A stretch of DNA of 5,181 nt, from contig JACQNT010000209.1 in the NCBI GenBank assembly GCA_016202915.1, positions 1 through 5,181 of the forward strand, given 5' to 3'. The position numbers and the translations under genes were made by a program. This document shows, piece by piece, positions 1-5,181 of this stretch. The DNA comes from Acidobacteriota bacterium. Its GTDB lineage: Bacteria > Acidobacteriota > Polarisedimenticolia > Gp22-AA2. A model generated the notes under the pieces. The model did no database searches and was not told the origin of the DNA. It saw only the letters and a list, made by a program, of their open reading frames with translations. Numbering within the stretch: the stretch's first letter is position 1; each line of letters starts with the position of its first letter.

Positions 1-26
1 GCGGCCGGCTTCAGGATCCTTTTCAC
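1..26 (-). CDS. Start of an unidentified gene, cut by the left edge (partial)
   Basis: Read on the minus strand, a GTG codon at 26-24 opens a frame beginning (M)KRILKPA that runs off the window. The case for a real start is the AAGGAGGT element at 34-41, seven bases upstream, which is nearly the full anti-Shine-Dalgarno complement and is spaced ideally. The visible codons strongly favour G or C at the third position, and the first residues are basic, as in many cytosolic proteins and in the n-region of signal peptides. Eight residues are too few to name a family, so no function is proposed. The same frame stays open for some distance upstream of the GTG, so a longer form cannot be excluded, but the ribosome binding site favours this start. 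It is transcribed divergently from the kinase remnant to its right. Confidence 0.45.
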
Positions 27-33
27 CTCAGGC

Positions 34-41
34 ACCTCCTT
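34..41 (-). promoter_or_regulatory. Strong Shine-Dalgarno for the gene leaving the left edge
   Basis: The minus strand reads AAGGAGGT, followed by seven bases and then GTG AAA AGG. The match to the 16S anti-Shine-Dalgarno is far better than the simple GGAG seen before thiE and thiD, and it decides the start of the partial gene. The motif and spacing are seen directly; its function is inferred. Confidence 0.5.
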
Positions 42-101
42 GCCCTGCGCCTGGCGGCACGAAGGGCGTGAGCCCGGTGCGCGGCGATCCCGGGCGGAGA
101 C

Positions 102-116
102 TGTACAGCATGTCCA
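102..116. promoter_or_regulatory. Imperfect dyad, possible operator
   Basis: TGTACA-GCA-TGTCCA is a 6-3-6 inverted repeat in which five of six base pairs match. It lies about 75 bases upstream of the leftmost minus-strand gene and overlaps the probable old start codon (ATG at 110) of the kinase remnant. A dyad in a divergent spacer could be a site for a dimeric repressor. It is short and imperfect, and no regulator family is recognised from it, so chance is a real alternative. Confidence 0.2.
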
Positions 117-344
117 GCGCGTCCGACGCTAGTCCGCCGCCGGTCGGATTGACGGCTCCCGGAGGGCGGCATGGGCGGCGTCTACCGGGCCCGGGACGCC
201 AGGCTCGGCCGTGAGGTGGCCCTCAAGGTCCTGCCGGAGGGGACCGACTTCCTGGTGATGGAGTACGTGCCCGGGGAGACCCTGAGCGACCGCGCCGATC
301 CGCGGTTCGAGGATCTCCTGCGCTGCGCCTGTCTGCCGCGGTAG
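110..344 (+). pseudogene. Collapsed remnant of a Ser/Thr protein kinase (PknB-type)
   Basis: The frame from 153 to the TAG at 342-344 reads GGMGGVYRARDARLGREVALKVLPE, then GTDFLVMEYVPGETLSDR, then ADPRFEDLLRCACLPR and stop. The first block is the kinase glycine-rich loop plus the VALK segment holding the ATP-binding lysine. The second is the hinge between the kinase lobes. The third matches the extreme C-terminal tail (DPRFxDLLRRxGLP) that I know from long bacterial kinase-TPR proteins. The helix C region, the HRD and DFG catalytic motifs and all downstream domains are absent, so it cannot phosphorylate. Upstream, a second frame from ATG 110 (GGAG at 96-99) reads MSSASDASPPPVGLTAP. It ends where the glycine loop begins and resembles the usual N-terminus (...YEITAPLGAGGMG), which suggests a frameshifting deletion near 160; a TGA at 150-152 closes the kinase frame upstream. 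So at least two in-frame internal losses and one frameshift are visible. An assembly collapse is the main alternative. Kinase origin is near certain; the start at 110 is less so. Confidence 0.72.
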
Positions 345-368
345 CCCGCCAGGAACAGCTCTCGCGCT

Positions 369-1160
369 TCACCCCTGCCTGAAGGCGTGGAAGTGGTTGA
401 GGGGGCCGGTGCCGCGGCCGATGGAGGGGGCGGCCCGCAGGGCGGCGGTGAGGAACTCCTTGGCGCGGGCGACGGCGTCGAGGGGCGGGAGGCCGTGCGC
501 GAGGTAGGCGGTGATGGCGGCGGCGAAGGTGCAGCCGGTGCCGTGCGTGGCGCGGGTCTGGACGCGCTCCGCCTTCAGCTCCTGGAAGTCCTTCCCATCG
601 TAATAGAGATCCACCACGTTCGGGCTGTCGGCGTGCCCTCCTTTGATCACGACGTGGCGGGGGCCGAGGGCGTGGATGCGGCGCGCCGCCTCGCGCATCG
701 TCTCGGCGTCGGAAATCCTGTGCGTGGCCAGCGCCTCGGCCTCGGAGAGGTTCGGCGTGATGATCTCGGCGAGCGGCAGGAGCCGCGTCTTCAGGGCGGC
801 GACGGCGTCGTCGCGCAGGAGGCGGGCGCCGCTCTTGGCGACCATCACCGGGTCCACCACCAGGTTGGGGATCCTGTGACGGCGGACGGCGTCGGCGACC
901 GCCTCGATGATGGCGTGGGTCGCGAGCATGCCGGTCTTGGCGGCGTCCACGCCGATGTCCTCGGCGACGGCGTCGATCTGGGCGGCGACCACCTCCGGGT
1001 CGATCTCCTGGATGCGGGTGACGCCGACGGTGTTCTGCGCGGTGACGGCGGTGATCGCGGAGGTGCCGAACACCCCGAGGGCGCCGAACGTCTTGAGATC
1101 GGCCTGGATGCCCGCCCCGCCCCCGGAGTCGGACCCGGCGATCGTCAGGGCGCGTTTCAT
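369..1160 (-). CDS. thiD: Hydroxymethylpyrimidine/phosphomethylpyrimidine kinase ThiD
   Basis: This cytosolic ribokinase-fold enzyme of thiamine synthesis phosphorylates 4-amino-5-hydroxymethyl-2-methylpyrimidine (HMP) and then HMP phosphate, using ATP, to give HMP-pyrophosphate for ThiE. The 263 residues match the usual length of the family. Visible signatures are the N-terminal AGSDSGGGAGIQADLK (8-23), TAVTAQNT (37-44) with the glutamine expected to contact HMP, KTGM (75-78), VDPVMVAKSG (102-111), TPNLSEAE (135-142), KGGH (173-176), and the anion-hole/catalytic THGTGCTFAAA (205-215) with Cys210. The tail GTGPLNHFHAF is also typical. The protein looks intact and active. Its ATG overlaps the thiE stop codon as ATGA, and a GGAG (1166-1169) sits five bases upstream, so translation is probably coupled to thiE. 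No TenA or ThiE domain is fused to it. It converges on the kinase remnant, 24 bases away, and no clear terminator hairpin lies between them. Confidence 0.96.
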   Translation of the reverse strand: MKRALTIAGSDSGGGAGIQADLKTFGALGVFGTSAITAVTAQNTVGVTRIQEIDPEVVAAQIDAVAEDIGVDAAKTGMLATHAIIEAVADAVRRHRIPNLVVDPVMVAKSGARLLRDDAVAALKTRLLPLAEIITPNLSEAEALATHRISDAETMREAARRIHALGPRHVVIKGGHADSPNVVDLYYDGKDFQELKAERVQTRATHGTGCTFAAAITAYLAHGLPPLDAVARAKEFLTAALRAAPSIGRGTGPLNHFHAFRQG

Positions 1161-1819
1161 CGCTGCTCCGTTCGCGGCTCCCGGCGTGCCTCCACGACGC
1201 GGCGCTTGTGGGCGCGGGCCGCCGCGGCCATGTCCTCGGCGGAGACGACGGCGGAGACGACGGCAGCGCCGGCGGCGCCGGCGGCGAAGACCGAGGCGAT
1301 GTTCTCGAGGGTGATGCCGCCGATGGCGATCGCGGGGATCGAGACCGCCGCGGCGATGGCGGCGAGCCGGTCGAGCCCGAGCGCCTCCCCGGCGTCAGGC
1401 TTGGTCGCCGTGGGGAAGACCGGCCCGACGCCGATGTAGTCGGCGCCGTCCTTCTCGGCCCGGCGCGCCTCCTCCAGGCTTCCCGCCGACACCCCGAGAA
1501 CGCGCGGGCGGGGGAGCAGGCGCCGGGCCTCGCGGGCCGGCAGGTCATCCTGGCCGACGTGCGCGCCGTCCGCCTCCGCCACCAGGGCCACGTCCACCCG
1601 GTCGTTCACCGTGAAGACGGCGCCGAATTTCCGGGCGAGCGGCTGGATTTCGCGGCTCCAGCGACTTAAGTTGCTGCCTGTGGACGACTTGTCCCGGAGC
1701 TGGACCGCGTCCGCCCCCCCCTCGAGGGCAGCCCGGGCAATCTCCACGTGCGATCGGCCGCGTGACAGGGCCGGGTCGGTGATGACGTAGAGGTCGTAGC
1801 GGGGCCAGCCTGCGATCAT
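1157..1819 (-). CDS. thiE: Thiamine phosphate synthase ThiE
   Basis: This cytosolic TIM-barrel enzyme joins HMP-pyrophosphate to 4-methyl-5-(2-phosphoethyl)thiazole (or its carboxylated form), releasing pyrophosphate and giving thiamine phosphate. The 220 residues are normal for the family. Seen in order are LYVITD (10-15), QLRDK (40-44) with the Arg and Lys that bind pyrophosphate, VNDR (71-74), GAHVGQDD (85-92) with the metal-binding Asp, GVSAGS (109-114), GADYIGVGPVFPTATK (125-140) with the two Thr and the Lys of the active site, AIGGI (165-169) and VVSAVVSAED (187-196). GVSAGS differs slightly from the more usual GVSxHT, but the serine is kept. The ATG at 1819 fits because GGAG lies five bases upstream and the first barrel strand begins at residue 9. 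It is the first gene of a two-gene operon with thiD. Regulation appears to come from a very short leader without a riboswitch. Function is assigned from motifs and from the neighbouring gene. Confidence 0.96.
   Translation of the reverse strand: MIAGWPRYDLYVITDPALSRGRSHVEIARAALEGGADAVQLRDKSSTGSNLSRWSREIQPLARKFGAVFTVNDRVDVALVAEADGAHVGQDDLPAREARRLLPRPRVLGVSAGSLEEARRAEKDGADYIGVGPVFPTATKPDAGEALGLDRLAAIAAAVSIPAIAIGGITLENIASVFAAGAAGAAVVSAVVSAEDMAAAARAHKRRVVEARREPRTEQR
1166..1169 (-). promoter_or_regulatory. Ribosome binding site of thiD
   Basis: GGAG on the minus strand lies five bases before the thiD ATG, inside the last codons of thiE. It supports this start and allows reinitiation or coupled translation across the ATGA overlap. 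Confidence 0.65.
1239..1262. repeat. 12-bp tandem duplication inside thiE
   Basis: GCGGAGACGACG occurs twice in direct succession (1239-1250, 1251-1262). On the coding strand it encodes VVSA-VVSA, part of the phosphate-binding end of the ThiE barrel. The duplication is seen directly. The resulting peptide is normal for ThiE, so the repeat does not disturb the protein and may simply reflect biased codon use. Confidence 0.6.
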
Positions 1820-1824
1820 CGGGT

Positions 1825-1828
1825 CTCC
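1825..1828 (-). promoter_or_regulatory. Ribosome binding site of thiE
   Basis: GGAG on the minus strand lies five bases before the thiE ATG, the same motif and spacing as in front of thiD. It decides the thiE start and lies in a leader that can be only about 15 bases long if the -10 element at 1841-1849 is used. Confidence 0.6.
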
Positions 1829-1840
1829 GACGTGACCTCG

Positions 1841-1849
1841 ATTCTAGCA
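1841..1849 (-). promoter_or_regulatory. Extended -10 promoter candidate for thiED
   Basis: The minus strand reads TGC-TAGAAT: a -10 hexamer with one mismatch to TATAAT and the TGn extension just upstream. No good -35 stands 16-18 bases further up, which is tolerable for an extended -10 promoter. It is one of few A/T-rich patches in this region. Transcription would start near 1834, about 15 bases before the thiE ATG. The upstream part of this promoter lies inside the first codons of the divergent sensor kinase gene. The motif is seen; activity is inferred, assuming a housekeeping sigma factor with standard specificity. Confidence 0.4.
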
Positions 1850-1851
1850 CC

Positions 1852-4800
1852 ATGGCCGAAACGGATACCGTGAATTCCCCCGACGACGACGGCGCCCCGC
1901 CGGATGGTGGGCACGGCCCCCTTGCGCAGAGCCACGTCCCCCTTCCGGCGGGCGGCGAAGAAGCCCCGATCGCCCCCGAGGGCGGCAACGGCGCGCGGAC
2001 GCTTCCGTCCTCCGGGGCAACGGCGCCAGCAGCCGGCGGAAGCGGCGCCGTGTTTTTCTCCCACCTCCAGTCGCTGCGCGAGCTTCAAGTGATCCTGTCG
2101 CAGGAGGGGAGCGACATGGGGATCCTGCGCGAGGGGACGGCCGGCACCGTCGAGATCGTCGGGGCCGACTGCGCCATGGCCCTCATCGAGCCGTCCGGCG
2201 CCTTCCCCGCCCTGCGCTTCGGCTGGAGCGAGGGGCACCACATGGCGCCCCACGAGATCGAGATCATCTCCCGCCGCCTCGAGGGTGCCATCGCCCAGGT
2301 CCGCGAGGGAAAGGTCGCGCGGCTGATCCTGGGAGCGGAATGCGGGATCGAGGAGACCGCGCCGGACCCGGCCGCCGTCCCGCTCCGGTCGCGACGGCTC
2401 GGTGCGGTCCTGCTCCTGGACATCGGCAGCGGCGCGGGGCGCCGCGGCGTTCTGATCCTGGGGCGCCATCAGGCCAGCCCCTTCACCCGGGAGCAGGCGC
2501 TGCTGGCGGAGATCCTGGCGGCGCAGATGTCGATCCAGATCGATCGCGCCCGGCGGACCACGGACGCGCGCCGCTCCAGCGACAGGCTGGCGCAGGAGGT
2601 CGAGGAGGCGACGCGGGCCCTGAGGGAGCGGAACCAGGAGCTGGTCGCCCTGAATGCCGTGGCGGCCGCGGCGGGCCCGTCGCTCGAGCCCTCCCGGCAG
2701 ATCGAGGTGGCGCTCGGCAAGGCGGTGGAGGCGACCCGCCACACGGTCGGTGTCATCCACCTCGTGCGCGAAGAGGAACGAGGCGAGGTCCTGGACTTCG
2801 CCAGCATCGCCGGCGACGCGGGTCGCGGCGCGCCATTCCGCTCGCGGGCGTACCGCGGGGGAGAGGGGTTGCCCGGGCGTGTCTGGCGGAGCGGGGAGGC
2901 GTTCGTCATTCCCGATCTGACGGCGGACCCGGAGGTGGAGCAGCGCGGGGATCTGACGGGCGCCGGCTGCCGGGCCCTCGTCTGCGTGCCGCTCTGCGCG
3001 CGCGGCCGGACCATCGGGACGATGACGCTGGCGGCGGACGCCGAGCGGTCCTACGGCGAGGCGGAAGTCCACCTCGTGCGGGAGATCGGGAACCAGGTGG
3101 CGGTCGTGATCCAGAACGCCCGCCTCTTCTCCGAAGTCATGGGATACAGCCTCGATCTGGAAGCCCGGCTCCAGGAGAAAGGAGCGGAGCTGGCGCGACG
3201 CGAGCTGGAGTCGACAGCGATCCTGCCGATCGTCGAGGCGGCAACCCGCTCGACCGACATCCGCGCGCTCCTGGAAGAGACGCTCGGACGCGTCCTCCAG
3301 GTCCTCGGCCCGCGGGGCGAGGCCCCGGCGAAGGCGGAGGCGGGCGCGGCGCACCTGATCGACCCGCGGGTCAGAATGCTGCGCCTGAAGGCCCAGCGCG
3401 GCCTGTCCGCGAAGGCCCTGGAGGGGTTGACCGCCGCGCCTCTCGGGAGATCAATCATAGGCCGGGCGTTCGAGACGGGAGAGCCGGCCGTGGCGGCACC
3501 CTCCGGCCCGGAGGCGCCTGCCGACCTGGAAGATCGACTGGACGGGTCCGGGCTGCGCTTCCTGGCCGCGGTCCCGCTGCGGTCGGCCGGCGGAGTCCAC
3601 GGCGTGCTGGCGGTCGCGGGGCGGGGCGAGGCGACCCTCGATGGCGAGGAGGTCGCGTTCCTGGCGGCCGTCGGGAAGCTTCTCGGCATGGCGGTCGAGA
3701 ACGCCCGCGCCTTCCAGGAGACGGCGCAGGCCCCGGCCCAGGAGAAGGACCTGCCGGCGCAGCTGGTGGTCGCGCAGAAGATGGAGTCGGTCGGCACCCT
3801 GGCGGCGGGGATCGCCCACGAGTTCAACAACATCCTCGGTGTCATCCTCGGCTACGCCAGCCACATCAAGGCGCTCGCGACCGCGGACAACCCGATCCAT
3901 CGCCAGGCGGCGACGATCGAGCAGCAGGCGCAGCGGGCCGCCGAGCTGACGCAGCAGTTGCTGGCCTTCGCGCAGGGCGGCCAGTACTCGCTGGAGCCGC
4001 TCGACCTGGACGCGGTGATCGCCGAGGCGACGTCCTTCCTCTCCAAGAGCGCCGACCCGCGCATCGCGATCGAGTCACAGCTTGCGCCGGACCTTCCCGC
4101 GGTGGAGGCCGATGCCGGGCAGATGAAGCAGGTCCTCCTGAACCTGGCGGTCAACGCCATGGACGCGATGCCCGAAGGGGGGCGCCTCACGTTCGAGACG
4201 CGGGTCGCCCACCTGGACGAGCGCTTCGTCCAGTCCTGCCCTGGCCTCGCGCCCGGCGACTACGTGCAGGTCGTCGTGGGGGACACCGGCGTCGGCATGC
4301 CGCCGGAGGTCGTCGATCGGGCCTTCGAGCCGTTCTTCACCACCAAGGCGGAAGGGAAGGGGACCGGCCTCGGCCTGTCGGTGGTGTACGGGGTCGTCCG
4401 GAATCACGGGGGTCACGTCTCCCTGAGCAGCACGCCGGGCCTCGGCACCACCGTGCGTCTCTATCTCCCGACCACCCGGCGACGGGCGGCGCGGCCCTCC
4501 GTCGCGGCCCGCGCGGTCGCGGAGCCAGCGACACCCCGCGCGATGGCGGAGCCGGCCGCGCCCGCCGCGAGCCCCGGCGCCGCGGCGACGCAGGCGGCCG
4601 ATCCGGGCCGGTCTCCGGTGCCGTCGCAGACGCCCCGGCCGGCGCAGGCCGTCGAGCCCGCGCCCGTGCGTCGCGGGCGGATCCTGGTCGTGGATGACGA
4701 GATCGCCCTCCGGGAGATGATGCAGGATGTCCTCCAGAACGCCGGCTTCGAGGTGCTCCTGGCGTCCGACGGCGTCGAGGCGCTGGACATCTACCGCCGG

Positions 4801-5055
4801 GAGTGGGGCCGGATCGACCTGGTCCTGCTCGACATGGTGATGCCGCGGATGGGCGGGCTGGAGACCTTCCGGCGGCTTCTCGGGATGGATCGCGGCGGGC
4901 GCGTCCTGCTCTGCTCCGGCTACGCCGACAACCAGCAGGCCCAGCAGGCGCTCAAGCAAGGAGCGCTCGGCTTCCTGCCGAAGCCGTTCTCCGCCCTCGA
5001 GCTCCTGGCCCGGGTGCGGAAGGCGCTGCGCCCCGAGGCCCAGGCGCCGGACTGA
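1852..5055 (+). CDS. Soluble three-GAF hybrid histidine kinase with C-terminal receiver
   Basis: This 1067-residue protein senses through GAF domains, autophosphorylates a histidine and can pass phosphate to its own receiver. Residues 1-66 are a Gly/Pro/Ala-rich, probably disordered tail. A divergent GAF follows at about 71-232, a clear GAF at 262-426 (GEGLPGRVWRSGEAFVIPDL, then NQVAVVIQNARLF) and a third at 452-622 (LGRSIIGRAFETGEPAV, then LGMAVENARAF). Charged helical linkers, likely coiled coils, join them (about 229-265, 427-455, 620-645). HisKA carries the phospho-acceptor His656 in AHEFNN. HATPase_c has the N box N764/N768, the G1 box DTGVGM (811-816), FEPFFTTK (825-832) and GKGTGLGLS (835-843). 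An Ala/Pro linker (875-940) leads to a receiver with D948/D949, phospho-acceptor D994, S1022 and K1044, all intact. No signal peptide or membrane segment is seen, so it should be cytosolic. It has no output domain and no partner regulator in the window. No good Shine-Dalgarno precedes ATG 1852; GTG 2050, with GGAAG upstream, is an alternative start at the edge of the first GAF. The ligand is unknown. Confidence 0.93.
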   Translation: MAETDTVNSPDDDGAPPDGGHGPLAQSHVPLPAGGEEAPIAPEGGNGARTLPSSGATAPAAGGSGAVFFSHLQSLRELQVILSQEGSDMGILREGTAGTVEIVGADCAMALIEPSGAFPALRFGWSEGHHMAPHEIEIISRRLEGAIAQVREGKVARLILGAECGIEETAPDPAAVPLRSRRLGAVLLLDIGSGAGRRGVLILGRHQASPFTREQALLAEILAAQMSIQIDRARRTTDARRSSDRLAQEVEEATRALRERNQELVALNAVAAAAGPSLEPSRQIEVALGKAVEATRHTVGVIHLVREEERGEVLDFASIAGDAGRGAPFRSRAYRGGEGLPGRVWRSGEAFVIPDLTADPEVEQRGDLTGAGCRALVCVPLCARGRTIGTMTLAADAERSYGEAEVHLVREIGNQVAVVIQNARLFSEVMGYSLDLEARLQEKGAELARRELESTAILPIVEAATRSTDIRALLEETLGRVLQVLGPRGEAPAKAEAGAAHLIDPRVRMLRLKAQRGLSAKALEGLTAAPLGRSIIGRAFETGEPAVAAPSGPEAPADLEDRLDGSGLRFLAAVPLRSAGGVHGVLAVAGRGEATLDGEEVAFLAAVGKLLGMAVENARAFQETAQAPAQEKDLPAQLVVAQKMESVGTLAAGIAHEFNNILGVILGYASHIKALATADNPIHRQAATIEQQAQRAAELTQQLLAFAQGGQYSLEPLDLDAVIAEATSFLSKSADPRIAIESQLAPDLPAVEADAGQMKQVLLNLAVNAMDAMPEGGRLTFETRVAHLDERFVQSCPGLAPGDYVQVVVGDTGVGMPPEVVDRAFEPFFTTKAEGKGTGLGLSVVYGVVRNHGGHVSLSSTPGLGTTVRLYLPTTRRRAARPSVAARAVAEPATPRAMAEPAAPAASPGAAATQAADPGRSPVPSQTPRPAQAVEPAPVRRGRILVVDDEIALREMMQDVLQNAGFEVLLASDGVEALDIYRREWGRIDLVLLDMVMPRMGGLETFRRLLGMDRGGRVLLCSGYADNQQAQQALKQGALGFLPKPFSALELLARVRKALRPEAQAPD
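4510..4563 (+). repeat. 27-bp imperfect tandem repeat in the interdomain linker
   Basis: Two adjacent 27-base units (4510-4536, 4537-4563) encode RAVAEPATP and RAMAEPAAP (residues 887-904). They lie in the Ala/Pro-rich tether between the HATPase_c domain and the receiver. Such tethers are flexible and vary in length between relatives. The unit is a multiple of three, so gain or loss would lengthen or shorten the tether without breaking the frame. Confidence 0.6.
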
Positions 5056-5078
5056 GCCACCCGAGGCGCGTCGATCCG

Positions 5079-5093
5079 CCGGCGCGGCGCCGG
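5079..5093. terminator. GC hairpin downstream of the sensor kinase gene
   Basis: CCGGCG-CGG-CGCCGG can form a perfect six-pair G/C stem with a three-base loop, 24 bases after the TGA of the sensor kinase. No run of T follows on either strand, so it is not a classical intrinsic terminator. It could mark the transcript end with Rho or just stabilise the 3' end. In DNA this GC-rich, such palindromes also arise by chance. Confidence 0.28.
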
Positions 5094-5181
5094 GCTGCCG
5101 GAGTGCCAATACTGCGCGGCCCGAGCGGGACGGAGCCGTGACCTAGACGCGACTGAGCTTCTACCTCAAGCCGACCTGAAC
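5094..5181. other. Right-edge sequence without a supportable gene
   Basis: No start codon with a ribosome binding site, no tRNA-like fold and no recognisable protein segment was found on either strand. The frame continuing past the sensor kinase stop stays open to the window end and contains ECQYC. It lacks an ATG and its third positions lose the strong G/C preference seen in the genes, so it looks non-coding. Confidence 0.5.

Noticed and set aside
42..150. Minus-strand frame reading DALDMLYSLRPGSPRTG, which looks protein-like
   Set aside because: It ends at a TGA just before the left-edge gene start, has no ribosome binding site at its ATG, matches no family I know, and runs antisense to the kinase remnant.
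1239..1285. Tandem 12-bp repeat followed by GGC-rich triplets, as a possible mobile or phase-variable element
   Set aside because: It encodes a normal stretch of ThiE (AAGAAGAAVVSAVVSA), so ordinary coding constraint with biased codons explains it.
387..1439. 350-codon plus-strand open frame opposite thiD and thiE
   Set aside because: It is the antisense of two well-supported enzymes, rich in Gly/Asp/Ala with no motif.
223..1548. 441-codon minus-strand open frame across thiD and thiE
   Set aside because: It is an Arg/Pro-rich phase-shifted reading of thiED; the true frames carry complete ThiE and ThiD signatures.
1816..3354. 512-codon open frame on the minus strand, antisense to the sensor kinase
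   Set aside because: It is the mirror of a high-GC coding frame, is rich in Arg/Asp/Leu without any domain, and lies opposite clear GAF domains.
2340..4697. 785-codon open frame on the plus strand in another phase of the sensor kinase
   Set aside because: It is an Arg/Gly/Pro-rich out-of-frame reading of the same DNA, with no domain; it ends just as the true receiver begins.
4075..5109. 344-codon open frame on the minus strand opposite HATPase_c and the receiver
   Set aside because: It has no recognisable domain and its composition is that of an antisense shadow; the plus strand carries all the catalytic motifs.
5145..5179. Short frame ending TRLSFYLKPT and a stop, as the tail of a gene
   Set aside because: A TAG lies immediately upstream in the same frame, so nothing longer can be attached to it.
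5056..5181. In-frame open stretch after the sensor kinase stop, containing ECQYC, as a possible readthrough or new gene
   Set aside because: It has no start codon or ribosome binding site, its third codon positions lose their G/C bias, and 42 open codons are expected by chance at this GC content.

Overview
This is a very GC-rich bacterial window (about 70 % G+C judged by eye, with strong G/C preference at third codon positions). It probably comes from an Acidobacteriota-like or similar environmental lineage. That is an inference, resting mainly on a decayed Ser/Thr kinase whose C-terminal tail (RADPRFEDLLR...LPR*) resembles the long kinase-TPR proteins that are abundant in such genomes. No RNA gene, CRISPR array, insertion sequence or transfer-linked gene was found.

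Layout, left to right. Bases 1-26 (minus strand) appear to be the first codons of a gene running off the left edge; it starts at GTG behind a near-perfect Shine-Dalgarno (34-41). Bases 42-109 are a short divergent spacer that reaches a dyad at 102-116. Bases 110-344 (plus) hold a collapsed remnant of a Ser/Thr protein kinase: the glycine loop, catalytic-lysine region, hinge and extreme C-terminus survive, and everything between them is missing. Bases 369-1819 (minus) are a compact thiED operon: thiamine phosphate synthase (thiE, transcribed first) overlaps HMP/HMP-P kinase (thiD) by four bases, and each gene has a GGAG ribosome binding site five bases before its ATG. Bases 1852-5055 (plus) encode a 1067-residue soluble hybrid histidine kinase with a disordered N-terminus, three GAF-type sensor domains joined by helical linkers, HisKA, HATPase_c, an Ala/Pro linker with a 9-residue tandem repeat, and a C-terminal receiver. 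Bases 5056-5181 hold a GC hairpin and no supportable gene.

ThiD and ThiE act in series. ThiD makes HMP-pyrophosphate, and ThiE couples it to the thiazole phosphate to give thiamine phosphate. The sensor kinase is transcribed divergently, with only 31 non-coding bases plus a 1-base margin between the two start codons. No TPP riboswitch fits in front of thiE, and I see none. Nothing in the sequence ties the kinase to thiamine; the link is positional only.

I see no clear previously undescribed system. The most interesting points are the kinase remnant, the tiny divergent control region and the three-GAF hybrid kinase that lacks both a membrane anchor and an output domain.
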